Position numbers and translations under genes: made by a program
NCBI RefSeq assembly: GCF_900110695.1
Contig: NZ_FOEH01000001.1
Span: 620,001 to 684,000 of the forward strand
DNA length: 64,000 nucleotides
Source: Virgibacillus subterraneus
Lineage (GTDB): Bacteria > Bacillota > Bacilli > Bacillales > Amphibacillaceae
Direction of reading: 5' to 3'
In this document: positions 54,539 through 62,899 of the stretch, piece by piece
Position numbering within the stretch: the first letter of the stretch is position 1
How the letters are laid out: every line of letters begins with the position of its first letter
Notes under the pieces: model-generated
Databases searched by the model: none
What the model was told of the DNA's origin: nothing
Seen by the model: the letters and a program-made list of their open reading frames with translations, nothing else

Positions 54539-55624
54539 ATGGATATTCGCCATTTAAAAGAACAGGAATTTGAACAGGCGATAGAATTATCCAATCAAAC
54601 GTTTCGAGAAAAGGATCATACGTCAATGGGAGATGCATTCCCGCAGGTTTTCTCTAAGCAATTAAACCAGTCATTCGCTGCCTTTGATGGTGATCAATTG
54701 GTGAGTTTTATTGGATTAGTTCCATCGAAAATGATTATTGGAAATGCTGCATTAAATACTTTTTCGATTGGGTCTGTTTGTACTCATTCTGATTACCAGG
54801 GGCAGGGCATATCAACTGCTATTCTAAAAAAAGTATATGAATTCATTAATCAGGCCGGAGCGTCACTGTTGTTTGTGTCTGGTGATCGCGGATTGTATAG
54901 GCGAAATGACTGTTATCATTTTGGAAAAGTGTACAATTATAAAATCGATAATATTCCTGACGAACAAAATTATAAAGGATCGGTAAGGAAAGGTTCTGCG
55001 ACAGATCTCTTTCAAGTTGATGATTTAATAAAAGCAAAAGAAGTTCGCTATGAAACTAATATATGGGAGTGGGCAATGCTTCTTGATGCAGGCGGTTATG
55101 CAAGTATTTTTAAGCAGAAACAAGCGTTATATGTTGCTGAGAATCACGGGACAATCGAAGCATATGTGGTAATTGGAGTACCGGAGAATGAATCTGCTAT
55201 TGTAACGGACTGGGGTGGTAATCCAGAAGCAATCCGCGGGATATTAACGGAGTTATTGGCCAACAATGTTGTTCCAAAAATAGATTTAACTGTCCCTTGG
55301 CAGGATTCGCTTCATGATAAGTTAAGTGATCTTCCATTTAAGGTTGAGCAAAATGGTGGCACCGTACATATTGTTAATGCTGAGAGATTAATAGAGCAGG
55401 TAATGCCGTATTTAATGGAGAAAAATCTTGCTGTGGTTGAGAAGTTGACGATAACTTCAAAAGACGGGAATGTAACCCTGCAGTATAACGAATCACAAGT
55501 CACATTGCTACCGGCAGATTTGGTAAAGGTGTTATTTGATTTTCAGGTTAATGTTGAACTAGGTAATTTAAAGACATTGTTTCCTATTCCAATACCTAGT
55601 ACAGAAGGATTGTACTATGTATGA
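54539..55624 (+). CDS. GNAT-family N-acetyltransferase, two-domain
   Basis: 361 residues. The GNAT core is in the N-terminal half: IGLVPSKMII, SIGSVCTHSDYQGQGISTAIL with the acetyl-CoA-binding QGQGIS (about residues 92-97), then FINQAGASLLFVSGDRGLY. The second half is less conserved and resembles the C-terminal extension of Eis-like acetyltransferases. It starts 3 nt after nagA, with GGAGG overlapping the end of nagA. It may use or recycle amino-sugar or amino compounds. The acceptor is unknown. Confidence 0.75.
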   Translation: MDIRHLKEQEFEQAIELSNQTFREKDHTSMGDAFPQVFSKQLNQSFAAFDGDQLVSFIGLVPSKMIIGNAALNTFSIGSVCTHSDYQGQGISTAILKKVYEFINQAGASLLFVSGDRGLYRRNDCYHFGKVYNYKIDNIPDEQNYKGSVRKGSATDLFQVDDLIKAKEVRYETNIWEWAMLLDAGGYASIFKQKQALYVAENHGTIEAYVVIGVPENESAIVTDWGGNPEAIRGILTELLANNVVPKIDLTVPWQDSLHDKLSDLPFKVEQNGGTVHIVNAERLIEQVMPYLMEKNLAVVEKLTITSKDGNVTLQYNESQVTLLPADLVKVLFDFQVNVELGNLKTLFPIPIPSTEGLYYV

Positions 55625-55662
55625 ACAAAATATAATCAAATTTTCCAATGAGGTGATATAAA

Positions 55663-56472
55663 ATGAAAATTCGCTTGCTAGGCAGTGCTGCAGCTGAAGG
55701 TATTCCAGCAATCTTTTGCCGGTGTGAGCTTTGTCAAAAGGCAAAGGAGCTTGGTGGGAAAGACATTCGAACGAGAACGTCAGCATTAGTAGATGATAAT
55801 TTAAAGATTGATTTTCCACCTGATACTTTCATGCATGTATTGCGTGACGGAGATATGATCTCTGATTTTGAACATTTAATCATTACCCATACACATCATG
55901 ATCACTTTTACCCGGAAGATATAAGAATGCGTACCCCCGATTTTGCTAAAGATTTCGGGGATGTTCTTAATATTTACGGAAATGAGAACGTCGTTCAACG
56001 TTGTCATGAAACACTTGAGAATGAGAAGGAGTATTTTAATATTGCGCCGGTCCAGGCTTTTACAACAAATGAAATAGGTGGCAAGTTAATAACACCTTTG
56101 CCGGCAGACCATAAACCGGACGAAAATAGTTTTATTTATTTTATAGAAAAAGAAGGAAAGACTTGTCTGTATGGTCATGATACAGGAGTATTCCCTGAAG
56201 AAACCTTTAATTGGTTAGCTCAACGTGTCATAGATATTGCTATACTTGATTGCACAAATGGGTTAATAGATAGAAAGACAATCCACATGAATATAGAAGC
56301 AGTTAAGGATACGAAAGCAAAATTTGCTGAATTAGGTGTACTTCATGAGAAATCCAGGGTTGTAGCAACACATTTTTCCCATAATTGCGGATTGTTGCAT
56401 GATGATTTAGAAAAATTGCTAGTCCCATTTGGAATTGATGTAGCGTATGATGGGATGGAATTCCAGGTATAG
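55663..56472 (+). CDS. metallo-beta-lactamase-fold hydrolase (PhnP-like)
   Basis: 269 residues. The HxHxDH metal motif is in ITHTHHDHFYPED (about residues 74-86), with further ligands in LPADHKPD and YGHDTG. The N terminus has an extra CRCELCQKAK cysteine cluster (about residues 18-28), as in PhnP/PqqB-type proteins, where it binds a structural zinc. PhnP relatives open cyclic phosphates; here the substrate may be a lactone or phosphodiester. It is the last gene of the catabolic operon, 38 nt after the acetyltransferase, with GAGGTGA before ATG. Confidence 0.8.
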   Translation: MKIRLLGSAAAEGIPAIFCRCELCQKAKELGGKDIRTRTSALVDDNLKIDFPPDTFMHVLRDGDMISDFEHLIITHTHHDHFYPEDIRMRTPDFAKDFGDVLNIYGNENVVQRCHETLENEKEYFNIAPVQAFTTNEIGGKLITPLPADHKPDENSFIYFIEKEGKTCLYGHDTGVFPEETFNWLAQRVIDIAILDCTNGLIDRKTIHMNIEAVKDTKAKFAELGVLHEKSRVVATHFSHNCGLLHDDLEKLLVPFGIDVAYDGMEFQV

Positions 56473-56522
56473 ATAGACCAAGAATCGTTAATTTGAATTT
56501 TTTTCACAGTTAAATATTTTTT

Positions 56523-57371
56523 GTAATGGAAATGTATATATGGAAACTTATGGTGGTGCCCGCATTTACGAGATAGACCCAGAAAAGCGGAATGGAATAG
56601 TATTCGCAATATAATACAGAATTAAAGTATTATCGGACTAACATATCTAAACGGAATGGTTTATGGAGGTTCATCCAACGCTGGCGGACTTGAACTTGAA
56701 CCGACCGCCCAAGAAGCAAAGGTGTTTGCCTATAGTGCAGATACAGAAGAGCAAACAACTTATCGGAAACAATGTGCACTTAACTGAATTGGATAGTGAA
56801 GGTAACATCTACTATGCCAATGGAGAAAATCTATTTAAATTACCTGTTCCATTAGAAACGGCTTCCGTAACTGCTGAAGAGGTGACGGATCGTTCAGGGC
56901 GAAGAAACAAGTGCAAATCTTACTGTCACACTGGCTAACGGCAATACCGTTGACTTAGCTGGAGCAGACGTAGAATGGACGAACAGTGCTCCACAAGTGG
57001 CAACAATAGAAAATGGAAAAATTACTGTCAAAAATGCAGGAAGTACTGAGATACAGGCGAAAGTTTCCTATAACGGTGATACCATCGCTTCCAATAAAGA
57101 TAAGATTACTGTTCAAGCCACAACTGTATCTCTTACAGAACAAGTGCAGTCACTTGAAGAAGCAGGAGATGTTGAACATTCAGTAGCCCAATAGCTTATA
57201 AATCGCCTAGCACAAGCCAACCATCATTATGAAAACGAGGATAAAGACCAAGCAATCAAGCATCTAGAAGATTTCCTGAAGCACCTAGAGAATAGCAGTG
57301 TCGAGGAAGAGTTAAAGAGTTTGCTTGAGAGTAACATAGCATTGATAAAAGAATCGTTCTTAGAGGAATAA
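56523..57371 (+). pseudogene. decayed third beta-propeller/FIMAH protein
   Basis: Fragments in changing frames match the secreted propeller proteins at 26032 and 28826. YGGARIYEIDPEK is at about 56550. LTYLNGMVYGGSSNAGGLEL is at about 56650, matching LAYKDGLVYGGTSVWGGLGI of the 28826 protein. Next is DSEGNIYYANGENLFKLPVP. From about 56909 there is a bacterial Ig-like (Big_2) segment, VEWTNSAPQVATIENGKITV, absent from the two intact paralogues. An in-frame TAG (57192-57194) then interrupts a FIMAH domain (ANHHYENEDKDQAIKHLEDF), which ends at 57371. The signal peptide and most of the propeller are lost. Confidence 0.8.
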
Positions 57372-57446
57372 TGTTTTATGGAAGAGTAAGCAATTTTATG
57401 TTGCTTACTCCTTTTTATGGTTTGGGATCTAGTGAGCGGGACTGGG

Positions 57447-57782
57447 TTTCGAGCGAGCAGCGCCTAAACTCGAGCGAGTAGCCCCCAAACTCGAGCGAGC
57501 AGCGCTCAAACTCGAGCGAGCGGCCCTTAAACTCGAGCGAGTAGCGCTCAAACTCGAGCGAGCAGCCCTTAAACTCGAGCGAGTAGCACCCAAACTCGAG
57601 CGAGTAGCACCCAAACTCGAGCGAGCAGCATCCAAACTCGAGCGAGCAGCGCTCAAACTCGAGCGAGTAGCGCTCAAACTCGAGCGAGCAGCCCTTAAAC
57701 TCGAGCGAGCAGCGCCCAAACTCGAGCGAGCAGCGCCCAAACTCGAGCGAATAGCGCGCAAACTCGAGCGAGCCTCCCCTTA
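57447..57782 (+). repeat. array 3 of the 21-bp tandem repeat (about 16 units)
   Basis: About 16 units of AAACTCGAGCGAG with tails CAGCGCTC, TAGCACCC, CAGCCCTT and similar, very regular at 21 bp. Some blocks repeat as higher-order units. It begins 76 nt after the fossil beta-propeller gene and is in the same orientation as the arrays at 23722 and 39582. Confidence 0.9.
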
Positions 57783-57840
57783 AATCAATCAGCACCCCAC
57801 TTACAATACGCTTGACACAACGCATCATCCCCATTAAACT

Positions 57841-57900
57841 CGTTACAAGGGTAATTATTTGGAACGGATGTAACGACACGCGCGCGTACTCGAATATAAT
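57841..57900 (+). promoter_or_regulatory. putative promoter and SorC-type operator
   Basis: CGTTACA (57841-57847) and TGTAACG (57869-57875) are a perfect 7-bp inverted repeat separated by 21 nt. The right arm overlaps a possible -35 (ACGACA, 57873-57878), 16 nt before TATAAT (57895-57900). The same N21 geometry occurs at 61758 and 62933. Confidence 0.6.
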
Positions 57901-57941
57901 GTTATACTTAGAATAGAAATTAAGAGGAAAAGAGCGATATT

Positions 57942-58886
57942 ATGTTGAATTGGGAAGAACGCCGCTTGATGGTAAAGGTGGCCAAGTTGTATTATTTTGA
58001 GGGTTGGACACAGGCCCAGATTGCGGCACGAAATAATGTCTCCCGGCCGGTTATCTCTAAGCTGTTAAACAATGCCAAAAAAGAAGGAATTGTTGAGATA
58101 TATATTAAAGATGAGACAGTTCAAACGGTTGAACTGGAGCAAACGCTTGAAAAGAAATATGGATTGAGCGAGGTTATTGTTGTTTCGACTGCTGGATTTG
58201 CGCCGGATATGGCTAAGCGGCAGCTTGGCAAGACGGCAGCTTCGTATATAGCTAAGAATTTAAAAGGTATCAAAAGTCTTGGGATTTCCTGGGGTACGAC
58301 GCTCCTTTCCTTGATTGAAGAATATCCTTATGAACGTAGGGATGATATTAATATTGTTCCAATTGTTGGGGGGATGGGGAGCGATTATGTTCACCTTCAT
58401 TCCAATCAGCTTGCATTTAATCTGGCTCAGAAAATGAATACATCCTGTTCATATCTTTATGCGCCAGCAATGGTTGAGAGTGATGAGCTGAAGGAGCGGC
58501 TTGTAAACTCAAAGGATATTGCACATGTTTTAGAACGAGGGCGCAATGTGGACATGGCTTTAGTTGGGCTAGGGAATCCGTTTAAAAGTTCAACAATGGA
58601 GACGATAGGTTATTTGGAGGAAAGTGATTTAGCATCTCTCCGCAAGGCCGGTGCTGTTGGCGACATTAGCTCACGTTTTTTTGATGCGGTTGGAAAAGAA
58701 GTTGATCACCCATTAAATAATCGGGTAATTGGGCTGAATTTAGATGAGATCAGAAATATTCCTGAAGTAATAGGAATTGTCGAAGGCTCATACAAACTGG
58801 AGAGTATTGAGGCTGCGCTAAAAGGTGGGTATTTAAACGTATTAATTACCGATGACCGAACTGCTCAGGAATTACTTGAAGAATAA
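57942..58886 (+). CDS. SorC-family sugar-responsive transcriptional regulator
   Basis: 314 residues. N-terminal HTH: MVKVAKLYYFEGWTQAQIAA then SRPVISKLLNNAKKEGIVEI. This is followed by the sugar-phosphate-binding domain: SLGISWGTTLLSLIEE, IVPIVGGMG and DMALVGLGNPFKSSTM. It binds DNA as a tetramer and responds to a phosphorylated polyol or sugar. It is a paralogue of the 314-residue regulator at 61922. Its own promoter carries a TTACA-N21-TGTAA palindrome. It probably controls the glpD/dehydrogenase and PTS glucitol genes downstream; which paralogue does which is open. Confidence 0.88.
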   Translation: MLNWEERRLMVKVAKLYYFEGWTQAQIAARNNVSRPVISKLLNNAKKEGIVEIYIKDETVQTVELEQTLEKKYGLSEVIVVSTAGFAPDMAKRQLGKTAASYIAKNLKGIKSLGISWGTTLLSLIEEYPYERRDDINIVPIVGGMGSDYVHLHSNQLAFNLAQKMNTSCSYLYAPAMVESDELKERLVNSKDIAHVLERGRNVDMALVGLGNPFKSSTMETIGYLEESDLASLRKAGAVGDISSRFFDAVGKEVDHPLNNRVIGLNLDEIRNIPEVIGIVEGSYKLESIEAALKGGYLNVLITDDRTAQELLEE

Positions 58887-58893
58887 TAAAAGG

Positions 58894-58937
58894 AATGAAG
58901 TTGGCCGCAAAACCAATTTCATTCCTTTTTTGGCAGT
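58894..58937 (+). terminator. terminator of the SorC regulator gene
   Basis: AAAGGAATGAAGTTGG and CCAATTTCATTCCTTT form a long stem (one G-U pair), followed by a T run, just after the stop codon at 58886. Confidence 0.8.
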
Positions 58938-59025
58938 TAAGAAAGTGTAAATACTTTCTTACTGCATAAGAGCAACTAAGGCATTCCGCCATTAAAGCTT
59001 GGGCGAATGCCAAGTTTTCTAATTT

Positions 59026-60066
59026 TTATTCAGTTGGCTTCACAACACATTTGAGTCCTTCTTTACTTACCGCTGTTTCAAAGGCCTTGTCCGTTTCTTT
59101 TAGCGGAAAGGTATGGGTTATAAAGGATGAAAAATCAAGCAGTCCTTCATCAATCCATTTTACCGCCTCGATATGCAGATGACGTGGTGCACCGTGCGTA
59201 CCAACGACCTTCAACTGTTTGTAGATGAAGTGATTTGTATTAATCGGAACTTCGGTAACATTTTTTATACCGGCAAAGAATAGTACTTTCCCTGTTTTCT
59301 TCACAACTTCCAATGCTTCCTTCTGCACTTCGGTTGAAGGTGCCGTGACAATGACAGTGTCAGCGCCTAGTCCTCGTGTTGCGTCACTAATTTCAAGTGC
59401 GGTGTCTGCTGAATTAGGATCAATGACAATGTCGGCGCCGCATTCTAATGCTTTTTGTCGTCTTGGTGCAGATCTTTGCACAGCAATTACCTTGGCAGCA
59501 CCCATTTTTTTTAATGCAGCAATATACATGCACCCAATCGCTCCAGCCCCGTAAACTACTACATTCTCTCCAGGTTTTACATCGACTTCATATAAACCAC
59601 TTAATACGCATGAAAAAGGTTCGGACAAACTGGCTAATTCATATGAGGTTGTATCAGCTATTTTTTGAATGGAGCCATTTTCAACAAATTTCTTTGGCAA
59701 AACAACATATTCAGCAAATCCGCCATCAACGTGATATCCCATTGATTTTCCTTCTACGCATTGATGTCCCTCATTTTTTTGGCAAAAAACACATTCGCCA
59801 CATGGGATATGCGCGCCGAGGGTTACTCTGTCGCCGGTTTGAAACCTGGAAAGATTGCTGCCTGATTCGACCACTTCACCGGCAATTTCATGTCCGATAA
59901 CGCGTGGGAAGTCAACCCTGGCATCACCATGCTGGTATACTCGAAGGTCTGATCCGCATACGCCAATCGCATGAACCTTGAGTAATACTTCATCACTAGT
60001 AATCTGAGGATATTTCCGTTCCAGTAATTCCAATGTTTGTTTATCAGTAAGAGCAACTGAATACAT
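59026..60066 (-). CDS. zinc-dependent polyol (sorbitol/iditol-type) dehydrogenase, MDR family
   Basis: 346 residues. Catalytic zinc site: GVCGSDLRVYQHG (Cys about residue 37) with GHEIAGEV (His/Glu about 58). The structural zinc loop is complete: CGECVFCQKNEGHQC (about 88-102). NAD binding: VVYGAGAIGCMYIAALKKMG (about 167-186). It probably oxidises a polyol or polyol phosphate to the ketose; with the PTS glucitol genes nearby, glucitol-6-phosphate is an attractive substrate. It is transcribed with glpD, 15 nt apart. AAGGAGG precedes the ATG. Confidence 0.87.
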   Translation of the reverse strand: MYSVALTDKQTLELLERKYPQITSDEVLLKVHAIGVCGSDLRVYQHGDARVDFPRVIGHEIAGEVVESGSNLSRFQTGDRVTLGAHIPCGECVFCQKNEGHQCVEGKSMGYHVDGGFAEYVVLPKKFVENGSIQKIADTTSYELASLSEPFSCVLSGLYEVDVKPGENVVVYGAGAIGCMYIAALKKMGAAKVIAVQRSAPRRQKALECGADIVIDPNSADTALEISDATRGLGADTVIVTAPSTEVQKEALEVVKKTGKVLFFAGIKNVTEVPINTNHFIYKQLKVVGTHGAPRHLHIEAVKWIDEGLLDFSSFITHTFPLKETDKAFETAVSKEGLKCVVKPTE

Positions 60067-60081
60067 ATTGGTTCCTCCTTG

Positions 60082-61731
60082 TTATTCAACAAATGTTAAT
60101 GCTTTTTTTATCTCGTAATTCATTTTTTCTATTTCATCAGCCGTTCTTGCCTCCGTCCATTCCAGTAATTGCGCCATTTCCTCTGCAACAATAGTCAGTG
60201 TGCGTATTACTTTATCAAGGTCAAATAAAAGATAGCTTGTACGGCGATCATAGAAATCAGCTAATGATGCTGCCATTTCATGTTCAACCGTATATCTCAC
60301 TTCCGCTGCGATATTTCTAAGTTCTTTATCCTCAAAACGGTCATCATACCGGTCAATTAGTTTAAGCAGGTTTTCAGTGTTTGAGCCATACCGGAAAACA
60401 TAGTCGTTAACCTCATCAATGGATAGATTCAAATGTTTGAATTTGCCGTGTAAATACGGGACATGTGCAGTAATTGCTTCCTGAGAATTAAAATGCCCGC
60501 CAGATAATTTAAGTTGGTCAGTTGTTTTTTTGGATTTGATTGAACTGTCTTTTTTCTCAATATGCTGTAATACCCGTTCTGCCATTTTTCGGTAGCCTGT
60601 TAGCTTTCCGCCTGCAATCGTAATCAGTCCAGTATCCGATTCGAAAATTTCATCGTGTCTTGATAACTCAGAAGGTGAATTTCCATCTTCTCCGATAAGC
60701 GGGCGAATCCCTGCCCAGCTTGAGACGACATCATTTTTTCCTAAGTCCAGCGATGGGAATATAGCATGCAGACAGTCAATTAAATAGTCTACTTCTGAGG
60801 ATTTAACGTGAATATCATCCATATCCTGTTTGTAGATAGATTCAGTTGATCCAACATAGGTGCGGTTACCTCGTGGTATTACTGCAATCATGCGCCCTTT
60901 ATGCTGAAAATAGATTGAAGATTTGACTGGCAGTGATTGATGGTCAAAAACAATGTGAATGCCTTTAGCAAGTACCATGTATTTTCCTGTTATTGGGCGA
61001 TCTTTTTTTCGAACCTCATCGACCCATGGGCCTGCCGCATTAACGACATGTGTTGCAGTGACTCGGATGTTCTGACCTTGGATAAGGTCCTTAGCTATTA
61101 CACCTTTGACATGATTGTTCTCATCTTGAAGAAAGTCTGTCATCTCAGCGTAATTCAGGACAGTTGCACCTTTCTCAGATGCTGTTTTTGCCACTTCTAA
61201 TGTTAGACGGCTGTCATCTGTACGATACTCAACATACGCCCCGCTTCCAGTAACGGTTTTCTCATTAAATAATGGCTCGTATTGCAATGTTTTTTTCTTA
61301 CCGTAAATGGTATGACGTTCGTCCTTCTTTACGCCAGCCAGTCGATCATATAATGAAAGTCCAGCTTTTAATGTTAATAGATTATAAGATTCCCTTTTAA
61401 TCAATGGAAAATTCATCTTAATCGGATAGACTAAATGACGAGCATTATTGTAGACAATATCACGTTCGCTTCCGATTTCTTTGATAACGTTGAAGTCCAA
61501 TTTCTGTAAATATTTTAGACCTCCGTGTATCAATTTACCTGAGCGGCTGCTTGTTCCTGACGCAAAATCATTTCTTTCAATCAATCCAACCTTTAACCCA
61601 CGGTTTACTGCATCTAATACGATACCACTTCCCGTTATGCCTCCACCAATAACCAACAAATCAAAATGCTCGTTCTCCATTTGTTTAATGGTAGAATTCC
61701 GGTCCAATGCAGAAAAAGTTTTAGTGCTCAT
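60082..61731 (-). CDS. glpD: aerobic glycerol-3-phosphate dehydrogenase
   Basis: 549 residues, full length. FAD-binding motif LLVIGGGITGSGIVLDAVNR (about residues 25-44), then GLIERNDFASGTSSRSGKLI with the family signature. HGGLKYLQ and VNAAGPWVDEV lie further on, and the C-terminal domain is typical of GlpD. It oxidises glycerol-3-phosphate to dihydroxyacetone phosphate at the membrane and passes electrons to menaquinone. It is first in a two-gene minus-strand operon with a polyol dehydrogenase rather than with glpF/glpK, suggesting use in a polyol or polyol-phosphate route. Promoter, cre box and SorC-like palindrome lie upstream. Confidence 0.92.
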   Translation of the reverse strand: MSTKTFSALDRNSTIKQMENEHFDLLVIGGGITGSGIVLDAVNRGLKVGLIERNDFASGTSSRSGKLIHGGLKYLQKLDFNVIKEIGSERDIVYNNARHLVYPIKMNFPLIKRESYNLLTLKAGLSLYDRLAGVKKDERHTIYGKKKTLQYEPLFNEKTVTGSGAYVEYRTDDSRLTLEVAKTASEKGATVLNYAEMTDFLQDENNHVKGVIAKDLIQGQNIRVTATHVVNAAGPWVDEVRKKDRPITGKYMVLAKGIHIVFDHQSLPVKSSIYFQHKGRMIAVIPRGNRTYVGSTESIYKQDMDDIHVKSSEVDYLIDCLHAIFPSLDLGKNDVVSSWAGIRPLIGEDGNSPSELSRHDEIFESDTGLITIAGGKLTGYRKMAERVLQHIEKKDSSIKSKKTTDQLKLSGGHFNSQEAITAHVPYLHGKFKHLNLSIDEVNDYVFRYGSNTENLLKLIDRYDDRFEDKELRNIAAEVRYTVEHEMAASLADFYDRRTSYLLFDLDKVIRTLTIVAEEMAQLLEWTEARTADEIEKMNYEIKKALTFVE

Positions 61732-61757
61732 AGTAGGTCCTCCAATTAAGCTGTTTT

Positions 61758-61790
61758 TTTACATATGTTCTTTATATTTTCAATTGTAAA
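61758..61790. promoter_or_regulatory. SorC-type palindrome in the glpD leader
   Basis: TTTACA (61758-61763), 21 nt, TGTAAA (61785-61790). It lies between the glpD promoter and its start codon, where a bound repressor would block transcription. It shares geometry and internal bases (A.GTT, T.CAA) with the site at 62933. Confidence 0.65.
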
Positions 61791-61803
61791 TTTATTTGAA
61801 TTT

Positions 61804-61832
61804 AGTATATCTTTTTTATTATCCTTAGTCAA
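61804..61832 (-). promoter_or_regulatory. sigma-A promoter of glpD
   Basis: Minus-strand TTGACT (61832-61827), 17-nt spacer, TATACT (61809-61804), about 75 nt before the glpD start codon. Confidence 0.75.
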
Positions 61833-61840
61833 TAAGGGTA

Positions 61841-61854
61841 TGAAATCGCTTTCT
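61841..61854. promoter_or_regulatory. cre box (CcpA) between glpD and the second SorC gene
   Basis: TGAAATCGCTTTCT preceded by A fits WTGNAANCGNWNNCW at every position. It lies just upstream of the glpD -35 in the divergent intergenic region, so either gene could be under catabolite control. Confidence 0.65.
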
Positions 61855-61921
61855 GATTTCTTGATTTGTTGTTAATATTAAAGACATCGAATTTTACGAA
61901 TGTAACAAGGGGGATTATAGA

Positions 61922-62866
61922 TTGGATGCAAAAGAGCGGAATTTAATTGCGAAGGTCTCAAAATTATATTATTTAGAAGGATGGACGCAAAACGAAATTT
62001 GCAAGAAAGTAGGCTTGTCCAGACCTATTATTTCTAAAATACTTCAGCAAGCTAGAGAGAAAAATATTGTAGAAGTTTATATGAAGGATGAAACGGTTCA
62101 TACCGTAGAACTGGAACGAAAGCTGGAAAAAAAGTATGGTCTGCATGAAGCGGTAGTAGTTTCCGTCTCTAATAAGGGTCCGGAAATGGTGAGACGTCGT
62201 TTGGGTCAAGCGGCAACTGCCTATCTATCTAAAAAAATAAATCAACTTAACACAATAGGGGTTTCCTGGGGTAAATCTGTATCTACTTTTGTAGAAGAAT
62301 TTCAAAGTCAGCAGCAGAGTCATATTCATTTAGTCCCATTGATCGGAGGAATGGGGCAGGGGTTTGTGCAATATCACTCCAATCATTTATCGTTTCAGCT
62401 TGCTCAACAGTTAAATACTAGTTCTTCCTATTTGTATGCTCCCGCAGTGGCTGAAACTGCTGATTTGAAACACGCTATTAAAAATTCTAAGGATGTAGCT
62501 GCTGTGCTGGAAGAGGGAAGAAAAGTCGATATAGCAATCGTTGGTGTTAGTAGCCCTTCGTGTGAATCAACAATGGTTGGAATGGGCTATTTAAATGAAC
62601 AGGATGTAAGGACATTAAAAGACTCAGGGGCAGTTGGCGATATTAATTCATGTTTTTATAATAGGGATGGTCAACTTGTCCAGCATCCAATAAATGATAG
62701 AGTAATAGGATTAGATTTGGAAGAAATAAAAGAAATACCTGAAGTTTTAGCTATTGCTGAAGGAGCTTATAAGGCTGAAGGTCTTCATGTAGCCCTAAAA
62801 AGTAAATACTTGGATGTACTGGTAACAGATGACAAAACCGCGGAATCATTGCTGGAATACGATTAG
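61922..62866 (+). CDS. SorC-family transcriptional regulator of the glucitol operon
   Basis: 314 residues. HTH LIAKVSKLYYLEGWTQNEIC and LSRPIISKILQQ, followed by the sugar-binding domain (TIGVSWGKSVSTFVEEF, LVPLIGGMGQG, VDIAIVGVSSPSCESTM). It is an end-to-end paralogue of the 57942 regulator, so the pair arose by duplication. It starts with TTG at 61922, correctly spaced from AAGGGGG. It lies directly upstream of gutM-srlA-srlE, as activators or repressors of PTS glucitol operons do. Confidence 0.88.
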   Translation: MDAKERNLIAKVSKLYYLEGWTQNEICKKVGLSRPIISKILQQAREKNIVEVYMKDETVHTVELERKLEKKYGLHEAVVVSVSNKGPEMVRRRLGQAATAYLSKKINQLNTIGVSWGKSVSTFVEEFQSQQQSHIHLVPLIGGMGQGFVQYHSNHLSFQLAQQLNTSSSYLYAPAVAETADLKHAIKNSKDVAAVLEEGRKVDIAIVGVSSPSCESTMVGMGYLNEQDVRTLKDSGAVGDINSCFYNRDGQLVQHPINDRVIGLDLEEIKEIPEVLAIAEGAYKAEGLHVALKSKYLDVLVTDDKTAESLLEYD

Positions 62867-62899
62867 TATTATGAAAAAACAAAAAAATTAAAAAATATA

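Noticed and set aside
56161-56180. AAAGACTTGTCT resembling the regulator's operator core
   Set aside because: It lies inside the coding region of the metallo-beta-lactamase-fold gene without the left half-site or a promoter; likely chance.
23722-57782. CRISPR arrays
   Set aside because: Units are directly adjacent with no unique spacers of constant length, and no cas genes are present.
57415-57879. 154- and 110-codon minus-strand frames over array 3
   Set aside because: Repeat-derived; no start signals and no conservation beyond the tandem unit.
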